The notes beneath the pieces were generated by a model. It ran no database searches, was not told where the DNA came from, and saw nothing but the letters and a program-made list of their open reading frames with translations. DNA of 12,914 bases from an uncultured Bacteroides sp. Its GTDB lineage: Bacteria > Bacteroidota > Bacteroidia > Bacteroidales > Bacteroidaceae. Location of the stretch: NCBI RefSeq assembly GCF_910585845.1, contig NZ_CAJUHF010000070.1, positions 1-12,914 on the forward strand. The letters are read 5' to 3'. Positions 5,539 to 12,914 of this stretch are shown one piece after another (within the stretch, counting starts at the first letter, position 1; each line of letters starts with the position of its first letter). A program made the translations under genes and the position numbers.

Positions 5539-6831
5539 ATGAGAATAGAAAAGATTATCGGACGTGAAATCCTCGATTCACGGGGAAACCCCACTATAGA
5601 AGTAGATGTAACATTGGAATCAGGCGTGATGGGCCGTGCTTCCGTCCCCTCGGGCGCCTCCACCGGCGAGCACGAGGCACTGGAGCTGCGCGACGGCGAC
5701 CCCAAACGCTATGACAGCAAAGGTGTACTGAAAGCCGTAAGCAACATCAACGAAATCATCGCCCCGGAACTGATAGGCATGTCCGCTCTCGAACAGATGG
5801 AGATAGACCATACTATGCTGGCACTGGACGGCACGAAAACCAAATCCAAGCTGGGCGCAAACGCCATTCTTGGTGTGTCGCTCGCCGTTGCCAAAGCAGC
5901 AGCAGCCTGCCTCGGCATCCCGCTCTACCGCTACATTGGCGGCACAAATACCTACGTGATGCCCGTGCCGATGATGAACATCATCAACGGAGGCGCACAC
6001 AGCGACGCACCCATTGCATTCCAGGAATTCATGATACGCCCCGTCGGTGCCCACTCCTTCCGCGAAGGGCTGCGCATGGGCGCCGAAGTATTCCACGCAC
6101 TGAAGAAAGTACTGAAAGGTCGCGGCCTCAGCACCGCCGTAGGTGATGAAGGCGGTTTTGCTCCCGACCTGGAGGGCACGGAAGATGCCCTGGACTCCAT
6201 CATCGCCGCCATCAAGGTGGCCGGATACGAACCGGGCAAGGATGTCAGGATTGCCATGGACTGTGCCTCGTCCGAATTCTATCGCGACGGCATCTACGAC
6301 TACACCAAGTTCGAAGGTGAAAAAGGCCGGAAGCGCACCGCCGACGAGCAGATAGACTATCTGGAAGAACTGATCAACAAATACCCCATCGACTCTATCG
6401 AAGACGGCATGAGCGAAAACGACTGGGAGGGTTGGAAGAAACTGACCCAACGCATCGGTCACCGTTGCCAGCTGGTGGGCGACGACCTGTTCGTCACTAA
6501 TGTAGACTTCCTGGCTATGGGCATCGGAAAAGGCTGTGCCAACTCCATCCTGATCAAGGTCAACCAAATCGGTACACTCACCGAAACACTGAATGCCATC
6601 GAGATGGCCCACCGCCACGGATATACCACCGTCACCTCCCATCGCTCCGGCGAAACAGAAGACACCACCATTGCCGACATCGCCGTAGCCACCAACAGCG
6701 GACAAATCAAGACCGGTTCACTGAGCCGCTCGGACCGCATAGCGAAATACAATCAACTGCTCCGCATCGAAGAGGAGTTGGGAAAGAATACAATCTATGG
6801 ATACCATTACATCAAAGAGAACAACAGATAG
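5539..6831 (+). CDS. eno: Enolase (phosphopyruvate hydratase)
   Basis: This 430-residue protein is a full-length enolase, which converts 2-phosphoglycerate to phosphoenolpyruvate in cytosolic glycolysis and the reverse in gluconeogenesis. The N-terminal lid region carries SVPSGASTGEHEA (35-47). Expected active-site residues are present: E204 in GDEGGFAP as proton donor and K340 in the signature ILIKVNQIGTLTET as base. The magnesium ligands are D241, E288 in SIEDG and D315 in VGDD. H154 in GGAHSDAP and the SHRSGETEDT loop at 367-376 are also intact. The ATG is the normal start (MRIEKIIGREILDSRGNPT). The upstream gene ends 81 nt earlier. No perfect TAnnTTTG box is seen in that gap, so eno may be read through from crcB or use a weaker promoter. 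Confidence 0.98.
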   Translation: MRIEKIIGREILDSRGNPTIEVDVTLESGVMGRASVPSGASTGEHEALELRDGDPKRYDSKGVLKAVSNINEIIAPELIGMSALEQMEIDHTMLALDGTKTKSKLGANAILGVSLAVAKAAAACLGIPLYRYIGGTNTYVMPVPMMNIINGGAHSDAPIAFQEFMIRPVGAHSFREGLRMGAEVFHALKKVLKGRGLSTAVGDEGGFAPDLEGTEDALDSIIAAIKVAGYEPGKDVRIAMDCASSEFYRDGIYDYTKFEGEKGRKRTADEQIDYLEELINKYPIDSIEDGMSENDWEGWKKLTQRIGHRCQLVGDDLFVTNVDFLAMGIGKGCANSILIKVNQIGTLTETLNAIEMAHRHGYTTVTSHRSGETEDTTIADIAVATNSGQIKTGSLSRSDRIAKYNQLLRIEEELGKNTIYGYHYIKENNR

Positions 6832-6843
6832 ATTGAATATTAA

Positions 6844-6914
6844 AAAATTATCGGAAGTCACAAAAGTTATTCGGAAGTTATTGACCGATAACTTCTGTGA
6901 CTTCCGATAATTTT
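6844..6914. terminator. Long hairpin between convergent eno and DUF5686 genes
   Basis: Perfect 19-bp arms lie at 6844-6862 and 6896-6914 (core TTATCGGAAGTCACA). A further imperfect stem of about 11 pairs lies inside (6863-6874 with 6884-6895). The left arm ends in an A-run and the right arm in TTTT, so both strands carry a T-run. It starts 13 nt after the eno stop and ends 19 nt before the DUF5686 stop on the other strand, as expected of a bidirectional terminator. The unit TTATCGGAAGT occurs several times inside it and relates it to the elements near 9270 and 12805. Confidence 0.75.
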
Positions 6915-6933
6915 AGGGATGGAAAACAAACAA

Positions 6934-9162
6934 TTATCTATTGAACAACTCGAATGTAAATTTGCACCCGATTTCCTGAAACTTCCAATTAGCAAAACCG
7001 GCAAAAACTCCGAAATCAAAAATATTCGTACCGATACCATACCCGACCTCTATATAAGGGTTCAAGTGCGGTACGATCAAAGCATTCATATACAGACGTT
7101 CATTCAATACATGTTGTGTATATTTAGACAGATGGCGCAACAGCAGAAACGGAGCCTCATAAGTGAGATGGGCACGGAGATATTTGCGTGAAGAATTATA
7201 CCAGCGTCCATCAAGCAACTGAAAAACGCCCCCAATTTCATCATTCCAGCCAACGGGAAGATTAGAACGGGTAAAGTTGGCAAAATCCACAAAATAAACA
7301 TCCCGCTGGTTGGTAAAAGCCCCCCACCCGAACCGAAGGTAAAAATCACGCATCAATCCCAAAGGAATAGTATGCTGAATATCAACTTCAATACGTTCAT
7401 ACGTACTGGAGCTCTTAAACACCCCGCCAATACCGCGTTCCCAGTCCACAGAAAGGCTGGGATACTTGGAATGCAGATTCACTTTGCGATCTCCATTCAT
7501 ATAGTAATACTGTCCTGGCGTCCACGTCAGGCGGACACGCGGCGCAAAACTGTTATACGAATGGCGCAACTTCTCTTCCCATGCCGGAGGAATCGTAGCA
7601 GAACCGTTTTCCTCTTCCGCATTCCGGGACGACTTTGTTGTAACGTACATCATGCGATTCGCCTCCGTACGCTTATGCAACAAAATGCCGAGATCCAGTG
7701 ACAAACCATTCACGATCTCCCAACTATGGCGCACATCCAGATACAAGTCGTTGAAATAGTCCAGATACACCCGGTCGAAATCGAAAACACTATCGGGCAT
7801 ACTCTTCAATTCATTCAGCATACGGCTACTGTAGATACGATGCCCATTACCTATATTCACGTGGAACGCAGCACGCTTACGAGGCCAATAATCCAAATCG
7901 GACCTGACAGACCAATAAAATTCCTTATGCTTAAAGTTGTAACCCAACCTGGGAACAATGCGTAGCAAACGGTCACCCGTAAAGAAACGGTTATACTTAA
8001 ACTCCTGACGGTAAGAGAAACCATTGTTTCCACTATAACTCAACAAGAAAGGATTGATCAATGGCGAGCAACGCACACTCCCTACTTTAGAAAGATTCAC
8101 CGTATAACGGCTGATCAGCGCATCACCAATCTGTCCCCAAAATTCCAGATTCTTGTTCTTTGGCTTCTTATAACGACCCAAAGTGTCTTTATGCAGAAAA
8201 AAATCCTGATACAACTCCCGTTCTTGAGAAGACAAAGGAATGGGACGCAGACTTTCAAAATACGCACTATCTGTCCTATTGGCATTGGTATCTGTACGTA
8301 GAGTATAAGATTCCGACAAGTCATACTTATTTTTCTGCTTTTTCCGTTCCTGCTTGGAAATATCTTTCTGCGTGATTGATTGGTAATCAAGGACGGCAAC
8401 ATATTCGGCGTCAACCACATTTCCCAGAAAACGGAAAGTGGCATCCACGTCATAATGTACAGGCAAGAATTCATTAGTCTCACCCACATCTCCCATACGT
8501 ATCATATTATTGAAGCGCAACATTTCGGAACGCCCCACAAAATGCATCTCACGCACACTCCAGACATCTTCGCTGACAACAACATATCCACTGACCAACT
8601 GAAAACTTTTACTTTTCGGCTTGAAGCTGATTTTGTAACGCAAATTGTGCATCTCTCCCATCACGGAGTCTATATGATAAGAGTAATATTTCAGCGCATT
8701 CGGAGCCAAAGGTGAAAGAAGTTTATCACTTAATAAAGTGGGAGAATAGACATTGACATGAAAATACTCCGGCAAACGCCCATCCAACTCCCAAAACTCG
8801 GAGGAGGTACCGGCACTGGCTTTTACTTTCTGATCGTAAATATCAGGAGCAGTAAAATGCAAATCGCTATAAGTCTCCATCAAGTATTCTCTCACCCCTT
8901 TTCGGATGCGAAACATCGTAGGCACAAAACGAAGTATATGATTTTTCTTACGCACGTTCACTTTTCCCTTGATATAAAGTTCCGCTTTATAATCATCAGT
9001 AATCGTTTCGTAAAACGGAGCAAAAAAGATAACCTTCTTCATGATAGAGTCTGCCGAGACCGACTTCACATTTTTCGGAAAAGGCATAGAAGACTCATGC
9101 GCCTCCAAAGATACAGAAAGCCCTAAACATAACAAAACTACTATATATATAATGTATCTCAA
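6934..9162 (-). CDS. DUF5686 family outer-membrane beta-barrel protein
   Basis: This predicted 742-residue protein belongs to the Bacteroidetes family DUF5686. A signal peptide (MRYIIYIVVLLCLGLSVSLEA, cut near residue 21) precedes the conserved N-terminal part, with SADSIMKKVIFFAPFYETITDDYKAELYIKG soon after. A middle beta-rich region, a basic linker (SKQERKKQKNKYDLSE), and a C-terminal part rich in alternating aromatic strands like an outer-membrane barrel follow. Many relatives carry an N-terminal carboxypeptidase-regulatory-like domain, which is absent here. I place the start at TTG 9162 because GGAGG lies 8 nt upstream (9171-9175) and gives a clean signal peptide. The longer frame from 9201 would begin upstream of the likely transcription start. 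The function is unknown. The gene is visibly more AT-rich than eno. Confidence 0.85.
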   Translation of the reverse strand: MRYIIYIVVLLCLGLSVSLEAHESSMPFPKNVKSVSADSIMKKVIFFAPFYETITDDYKAELYIKGKVNVRKKNHILRFVPTMFRIRKGVREYLMETYSDLHFTAPDIYDQKVKASAGTSSEFWELDGRLPEYFHVNVYSPTLLSDKLLSPLAPNALKYYSYHIDSVMGEMHNLRYKISFKPKSKSFQLVSGYVVVSEDVWSVREMHFVGRSEMLRFNNMIRMGDVGETNEFLPVHYDVDATFRFLGNVVDAEYVAVLDYQSITQKDISKQERKKQKNKYDLSESYTLRTDTNANRTDSAYFESLRPIPLSSQERELYQDFFLHKDTLGRYKKPKNKNLEFWGQIGDALISRYTVNLSKVGSVRCSPLINPFLLSYSGNNGFSYRQEFKYNRFFTGDRLLRIVPRLGYNFKHKEFYWSVRSDLDYWPRKRAAFHVNIGNGHRIYSSRMLNELKSMPDSVFDFDRVYLDYFNDLYLDVRHSWEIVNGLSLDLGILLHKRTEANRMMYVTTKSSRNAEEENGSATIPPAWEEKLRHSYNSFAPRVRLTWTPGQYYYMNGDRKVNLHSKYPSLSVDWERGIGGVFKSSSTYERIEVDIQHTIPLGLMRDFYLRFGWGAFTNQRDVYFVDFANFTRSNLPVGWNDEIGGVFQLLDGRWYNSSRKYLRAHLTYEAPFLLLRHLSKYTQHVLNERLYMNALIVPHLNPYIEVGYGIGTNIFDFGVFAGFANWKFQEIGCKFTFELFNR

Positions 9163-9174
9163 TCCTATTACCTC

Positions 9175-9196
9175 CAAATATACAGGGACAAATATA
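9175..9196 (-). promoter_or_regulatory. Tandem TATATTTG -7 boxes upstream of DUF5686 gene
   Basis: On the minus strand TATATTTG, an exact TAnnTTTG match, occurs twice: at 9196-9189 and again at 9182-9175, 14 bp apart. The distal box gives a leader of about 20 nt before the TTG start. The proximal one overlaps the GGAGG and would give an almost leaderless mRNA, so the distal box is the better candidate. Confidence 0.5.
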
Positions 9197-9267
9197 CACA
9201 AAAAGGTTATAAAACGATGAAATGCCTCTTTTTTTATAGCTAACGAGGGAATATCATAATACCTTCG

Positions 9268-9330
9268 TTAAGGAGATATCGGGAGTTAGAAAAAACGAAA
9301 AGGAGTTATCACTTCTCCTCGCCTCCTTAA
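9268..9330. repeat. Intergenic hairpin element, TATCGGGAGTT family
   Basis: Outer arms TTAAGGAG (9268-9275) and CTCCTTAA (9323-9330) are perfect inverted repeats. Inside are TATCGGGAGTT (9277-9287) and GAAAAGGAGTTATC (9297-9310). Both strings recur exactly in the element at 12801-12840. It lies in the spacer between divergent DUF5686 and glnA, so it is not placed as a terminator for either. It may be a mobile palindromic repeat. Nothing else in 9197-9444 was recognised. Confidence 0.7.
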
Positions 9331-9444
9331 AGGTTAAAAGCCGATAGCTTGATGAATTGGTTAGTTTGATGAACTTATAATTTTTCCGGGAAGAGAATAA
9401 AAAAACAGGGGTTACAAGCAAAAAAATATCTAATTTCACAAGAA

Positions 9445-9466
9445 TACCCCCTAAATTATAGGGGTA
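9445..9466. promoter_or_regulatory. Operator-like inverted repeat upstream of glnA
   Basis: TACCCC (9445-9450) and GGGGTA (9461-9466) are 6-bp perfect arms around a 10-nt AT-rich centre. The centre is about 42 bp upstream of the start site predicted from the -7 box at 9484. It thus overlaps the -33 region, a usual place for an activator or repressor site. It may tie glnA to nitrogen status; the binding protein is unknown. Confidence 0.5.
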
Positions 9467-9483
9467 CTTTCAGAAAAAACATA

Positions 9484-9491
9484 TAATTTTG
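9484..9491 (+). promoter_or_regulatory. Candidate -7 box for glnA
   Basis: TAATTTTG matches TAnnTTTG exactly and sits 29 nt before the ATG at 9521. The leader would be a little over 20 nt. There is no good TTTG at -33; the TACCCC/GGGGTA inverted repeat occupies that region. Confidence 0.55.
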
Positions 9492-9520
9492 CGCCCAACA
9501 ACCAAAAAAGGAAGACGAAT

Positions 9521-11710
9521 ATGTCAAAAATGAGATTTTATGCTTTACAAGAGCTTGCCAACCGACACCCTCTTGAAGTCAACACTCCTTCAAACAAACT
9601 ATCCGACTATTACGGAAGTCATGTATTCGACCGTAAAAAAATGCAGGAATACCTGCCCCGTGAAGCCTACAAAGCTGTAACAGATGCCATTGAAAAAGGG
9701 ACTCCGATCAATCGTGAAGTGGCTGACCTAATTGCAAACGGTATGAAAAGCTGGGCCAAATCACTCAATGTGACGCACTACACCCACTGGTTTCAACCCC
9801 TGACAGACGGTACAGCTGAAAAGCATGATGGTTTCATTGAGTTCGGAGAAGACTCCAACATAATCGAACGCTTCTCCGGCAAGTTGCTCATACAGCAAGA
9901 ACCGGATGCATCTTCTTTCCCCAATGGAGGTATCCGAAACACCTTTGAAGCCCGTGGATATACGGCATGGGATGTTTCGTCTCCCGCTTTCGTCGTGGAT
10001 ACTACACTGTGTATTCCCACCATTTTCATCTCTTACACCGGCGAAGCACTCGACTACAAAATGCCTTTGCTGAAAGCCCTTGCTGCCGTAGACAAAGCTG
10101 CTACAGACGTCTGCCAGCTATTCGACAAGAATGTAACTCGTGTGTTCGCCAACTTAGGTTGGGAACAGGAATATTTCCTGGTCGACTCCGCCCTCTACAA
10201 TGCCCGCCCCGACTTATGCCTGACAGGACGTACGCTCATGGGACACTCGTCTGCCAAAGACCAGCAACTGGAAGACCACTACTTCGGCTCCATCCCCCCA
10301 CGCGTGACGGCTTTCATGAAAGAACTGGAGATAGAATGCCACAAATTGGGAATCCCCGTGAAGACACGCCACAACGAAGTGGCTCCAAACCAGTTCGAAC
10401 TGGCTCCCATCTTCGAAAATGTCAACCTCGCCAACGACCACAACCAGCTGGTCATGGACTTAATGAAGCGCATAGCCCGTAAACACAAGTTCGCTGTATT
10501 GCTGCATGAAAAGCCTTATAATGGAGTCAACGGCTCAGGAAAACATAACAACTGGTCGCTCTGCACCGACACAGGCATCAATCTTTTCGCCCCCGGCAAG
10601 AACCCGAAGGGAAACATGCTCTTCCTCACTTTCCTGGTGAATGTGCTGATGATGGTCTACAAGAACCAGAACCTGCTGCGTGCTTCCATCATGAGTGCAG
10701 GCAACAGCCATCGCTTGGGAGCCAACGAAGCACCTCCTGCCATTCTATCCATCTTCCTGGGTAGACAGCTCTCCTCTATTCTGGATGATATCGTACGCCA
10801 AGTAGGTAACGAAAAGATGACTGCCGAAGAAAAGACAACCCTCAAACTGGGAATCGGACGAATTCCGGAAATCCTGCTCGACACGACCGACCGTAACCGT
10901 ACTTCTCCGTTTGCTTTCACCGGAAACCGCTTCGAATTCCGTGCTGCCGGTTCTTCTTCCAACTGTGCTGCTGCCATGATTGCCATCAATGCTGCAATGG
11001 CCAATCAGCTGAACGAGTTCAAGGCATCCGTCGACAAACTGATGGAAGAGGGAATCGGTAAAGACGAAGCTATTTTCCGTGTACTGAAAGAGACTATCAT
11101 CGCTTCCGAAGCCATTCGCTTCGAAGGTGACGGCTACTCGGAGCAATGGAAACAGGAAGCCGCACGCCGCGGGCTGACCAATATCTGCCATGTTCCTGAA
11201 GCCTTGATGCACTACACGGACGACCAATCCCGCTCCGTCCTGATAGGAGAACGTATTTTCAATGATGTCGAACTCGCCTGCCGCCTGGAAGTGGAACTGG
11301 AAAAGTACACTATGAAAGTGCAGATAGAAAGCCGCGTGTTGGGCGATTTGGCCATCAACCACATCGTCCCCACTGCCGTCAGCTATCAAAACCGTCTACT
11401 GGAAAATCTGCGTGGGCTCAAAGAGGTCTTTTCGCCCGAAGAATACGAAATCTTGAGCGCAGACCGCAAAGAGCTGATTCGTGAAATATCCCAACGAGTG
11501 ACTGCCATCAAAGTGTTGGTACGTGAAATGACGGAAGCCCGCAAAGTAGCCAACCACATGGACTGCTACAAAAACAAGGCTTTCGCATACGAAGAAACCG
11601 TACGCCCCTATCTGGAGAAAATCCGCGAACATATCGATCATCTTGAAATGGAAATTGATGACGAAATATGGCCGTTGCCGAAATACAGGGAGCTGCTGTT
11701 CACTAAATAA
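9521..11710 (+). CDS. glnA: Glutamine synthetase type III
   Basis: This 729-residue protein is a type III glutamine synthetase (also called glnN). It makes glutamine from glutamate, ammonia and ATP and is the main ammonia-assimilation step. It matches the B. fragilis GSIII, also 729 residues as I recall, over its entire length. Family landmarks are LNVTHYTHWFQP (82-93), the E215/E217 pair in GWEQEYF, HNEVAPNQFELAP (284-296) with E286 and E293, GVNGSGKHNNWS (335-346), ANEAPPAIL (401-409) and NRFEFRAAGSSSN (469-481). The C-terminal helical region ends in DDEIWPLPKYRELLFTK, as in relatives. GSIII forms large double-ring dodecamers (known of the family). The ATG at 9521 (MSKMRFYALQ) is the conserved start. 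It is probably transcribed alone, between its own promoter and terminator. Confidence 0.97.
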   Translation: MSKMRFYALQELANRHPLEVNTPSNKLSDYYGSHVFDRKKMQEYLPREAYKAVTDAIEKGTPINREVADLIANGMKSWAKSLNVTHYTHWFQPLTDGTAEKHDGFIEFGEDSNIIERFSGKLLIQQEPDASSFPNGGIRNTFEARGYTAWDVSSPAFVVDTTLCIPTIFISYTGEALDYKMPLLKALAAVDKAATDVCQLFDKNVTRVFANLGWEQEYFLVDSALYNARPDLCLTGRTLMGHSSAKDQQLEDHYFGSIPPRVTAFMKELEIECHKLGIPVKTRHNEVAPNQFELAPIFENVNLANDHNQLVMDLMKRIARKHKFAVLLHEKPYNGVNGSGKHNNWSLCTDTGINLFAPGKNPKGNMLFLTFLVNVLMMVYKNQNLLRASIMSAGNSHRLGANEAPPAILSIFLGRQLSSILDDIVRQVGNEKMTAEEKTTLKLGIGRIPEILLDTTDRNRTSPFAFTGNRFEFRAAGSSSNCAAAMIAINAAMANQLNEFKASVDKLMEEGIGKDEAIFRVLKETIIASEAIRFEGDGYSEQWKQEAARRGLTNICHVPEALMHYTDDQSRSVLIGERIFNDVELACRLEVELEKYTMKVQIESRVLGDLAINHIVPTAVSYQNRLLENLRGLKEVFSPEEYEILSADRKELIREISQRVTAIKVLVREMTEARKVANHMDCYKNKAFAYEETVRPYLEKIREHIDHLEMEIDDEIWPLPKYRELLFTK

Positions 11711-11713
11711 AAA

Positions 11714-11762
11714 CAGCCTTTCTACCCAACTCCTATCCACAGAGAAAGGACTGAAGTTTTTT
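11714..11762 (+). terminator. Intrinsic terminator of glnA
   Basis: CCTTTCT (11717-11723) pairs with AGAAAGG (11743-11749). CAG/CTG extends the stem past a one-base bulge to about 10 pairs. TTTTTT at 11757-11762 follows. It begins 4 nt after the glnA stop. Confidence 0.7.
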
Positions 11763-12028
11763 GGAGAATCCGAAAAAGTTGCTTCAAAATCCTTTCTCTA
11801 TGGGATCAGGAGGTATTATAATCCCCCATAGATTGCTCAAATTGATACAAATATTTTTTAAACCGTTAATAATCAAGCCGGGCAATCTGTAACTGCTCAA
11901 ATAATCTGTGGTAAATATCGTTTTTTTGACACACTCACCGATATGGAGAAGAGTTGTCCAAATCATCATTTTCCTGGTCTAAAGCACATCTTTTCCGTCC
12001 GTTTGTTCAATATTTAATTTTTTCTTTT
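11763..12028. other. Spacer between glnA and the Crp-type gene
   Basis: No gene is supported here. An inverted repeat TCTATGGG (11797-11804) / CCCATAGA (11825-11832) could form a second hairpin after the glnA terminator. TGCTCAAAT occurs at 11834-11842 and 11894-11902, exactly 60 bp apart. The rest is AT-rich with no clear motif. A 30-codon frame from ATG 11800 has no supporting signal. Confidence 0.5.
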
Positions 12029-12036
12029 TACATTTG
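12029..12036 (+). promoter_or_regulatory. Candidate -7 box for the Crp/Fnr gene
   Basis: TACATTTG matches TAnnTTTG exactly, 28 nt before the ATG at 12065. A TTTG at 12002-12005 lies 23 nt upstream, slightly longer than the usual -33 spacing. Confidence 0.55.
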
Positions 12037-12064
12037 TGCTGTATAACACAGTTTTGCAGCAGAC

Positions 12065-12766
12065 ATGGTAAAAATGAATTTGTCAAATGTGAACGTTCCG
12101 GAGTTGATAGCCGACATGTGGGAGCCCCTGAATGAAGAACAACGGGAGTTTCTTGCAAACCAATTCACACTCCAGAATTATAAGAAAAATGAAGTCATTC
12201 ATTGCGAAGGAGAAACTCCTAAATACCTAATGTGCCTCTTAAGTGGAAAAGTCAAAATCTATAAAGACGGGGTCGGAGGAAGAAGTCAGATTATCCGAAT
12301 GATTAAACCCGTTGAATACTTTGGTTATCGCGCCTACTTTGCTAAAGAAGACTATGTCACTGCCGCTGCTGCTTTCGAGCCTTCACTGATTTGTCTGATA
12401 CCCATGAGTGCAATCACTACCTTGGTAGCGCAAAACAATAATCTTGCCCTGTTCTTCATCAAACAACTGTCCATTGACTTGGGCGTTGCGGATGAACGCA
12501 CTGTCAACTTGACACAAAAACATATCCGCGGAAGATTGGCCGAATCTCTTCTTTTTCTCAAAGAAAGTTACGGACTGGAAGAAGACGGCTCTACCCTCAG
12601 CATCTACCTTTCACGCGAGGATTTGGCAAACCTGTCTAACATGACTACCTCCAATGCCATTCGTACCTTGTCGCAGTTTGCTACAGAACGATTGATCACC
12701 ATCGACGGACGGAAGATTAAGATCATCGACGAAGAAAAGCTGAAGAAAATAAGTAAAATAGGATAA
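12065..12766 (+). CDS. Crp/Fnr family transcriptional regulator
   Basis: This 233-residue protein has the two-domain Crp/Fnr layout. An N-terminal cyclic-nucleotide-binding-type beta-roll covers about residues 20-130 (KKNEVIHCEGETPKYLMCLLSGKVKIYK...). A dimer helix at about 135-165 follows, then a C-terminal winged helix-turn-helix at about 175-220 (YLSREDLANLSNMTTSNAIRTLSQF). Only C47, C57 and C110 are present, not the four-cysteine Fnr iron-sulfur set, so oxygen sensing that way is unlikely. In the recognition helix only R200 of the Fnr E-S-R trio is kept; S196 and I199 replace Glu and Ser. In B. thetaiotaomicron, as I remember it, the carbohydrate master regulator Cur/MalR (BT4338) is a Crp-family protein next to a glutamine synthetase gene. 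This may be its orthologue (inference). An ATG at codon 4 is an alternative start. Confidence 0.9.
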   Translation: MVKMNLSNVNVPELIADMWEPLNEEQREFLANQFTLQNYKKNEVIHCEGETPKYLMCLLSGKVKIYKDGVGGRSQIIRMIKPVEYFGYRAYFAKEDYVTAAAAFEPSLICLIPMSAITTLVAQNNNLALFFIKQLSIDLGVADERTVNLTQKHIRGRLAESLLFLKESYGLEEDGSTLSIYLSREDLANLSNMTTSNAIRTLSQFATERLITIDGRKIKIIDEEKLKKISKIG

Positions 12767-12800
12767 GAAAAAATAAAATCGAAGAAAAATAAAATAAGAA

Positions 12801-12840
12801 GAAAAGGAGTTATCGGGAGTTGCCACTCCTCCTAACTCCT
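12801..12840. repeat. Hairpin element after the Crp-type gene
   Basis: AGGAGTTA (12805-12812) pairs with TAACTCCT (12833-12840), and an inner GGAGT/ACTCC stem (12816-12820, 12825-12829) has a TGCC loop. It shares GAAAAGGAGTTATC and TATCGGGAGTT exactly with the element at 9268-9330. The element lies 34 nt after the Crp-type stop. The T-rich side follows on the minus strand, so as a terminator it would best serve a gene arriving from the right; on the plus strand it is followed by A residues. Confidence 0.7.
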
Positions 12841-12861
12841 AAAAAAAGACATCGGTCTCTA

Positions 12862-12875
12862 AGAGCCTGTTTAAA
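12862..12875 (+). repeat. AGAGCCTGTTTAAA repeat, copy 3
   Basis: Exact third copy of the 14-mer found at 1496 and 3935, in the same orientation. The flanking similarity is weaker here. It lies in the last 60 bases of the window, and what it adjoins to the right is not visible. Confidence 0.75.
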
Positions 12876-12914
12876 AATGACTGAAATCTTTTTCTAAAGA
12901 GGTTTCCGTATCCG

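Noticed and set aside
5620..6705. 361-codon open frame on the - strand
   Set aside because: Antisense to eno, whose codon bias keeps the opposite frame open. The translation has no recognisable domain.
9163..9201. Longer N-terminus for the DUF5686 protein from TTG 9201
   Set aside because: It would start upstream of the predicted transcription start and place 13 extra residues before the signal peptide.
11800..11892. 30-codon frame starting ATG 11800
   Set aside because: It starts within an inverted repeat and has no ribosome-binding signal or family resemblance.

Overview
The window reads as chromosomal DNA of a gut Bacteroides; I cannot name the species. The evidence is the gene families (DUF4248, HU-HIG, smalltalk, GH97/SusB-like, DUF5686, type III glutamine synthetase), the repeated occurrence of the Bacteroidetes -7 element TAnnTTTG just upstream of genes, and the near absence of E. 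coli-type Shine-Dalgarno sequences. No rRNA, tRNA, CRISPR array or transposase gene is visible. Most of it is ordinary conserved chromosome. The unusual content is mainly in the intergenic DNA.

Left part (1-1452): a 71-bp nested palindrome, then a DUF4248 gene (-) divergent from an HU-like DNA-binding protein gene with a Gly-rich tail (+). A 35-codon 'smalltalk' gene and a hairpin terminator follow. This is the usual Bacteroides DUF4248/HU/smalltalk cassette, but the N-acetylmuramoyl-L-alanine amidase gene that often follows is absent.

Middle part (1494-6914): a secreted, SusB-like inverting GH97 alpha-glucosidase gene (-). Its upstream region holds an 11-bp inverted repeat and a perfect LacI/PurR-style palindrome. 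A 656-nt divergent spacer with several repeats separates it from a co-directional set: crcB (fluoride channel), a pentapeptide-repeat protein with a stacked cysteine face, and eno (enolase). A long hairpin lies between the convergent ends of eno and the next gene.

Right part (6934-12914): a DUF5686 outer-membrane barrel gene (-), which very probably starts at a TTG codon behind a GGAGG. It is divergent from glnA (glutamine synthetase III), which has an operator-like inverted repeat near -42 and a good terminator. A Crp/Fnr-family regulator gene follows after a 354-nt spacer. The gene order resembles that around the carbohydrate master regulator Cur/MalR (BT4338) of B. thetaiotaomicron, as I remember it.

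Two repeat families run through the intergenic DNA. One is a 14-nt motif, AGAGCCTGTTTAAA, seen three times in the same orientation; two copies bracket the GH97 gene. The other is a set of hairpins built from TTATCGG(G/A)AGT-like units near the ends of the eno, DUF5686 and Crp genes.
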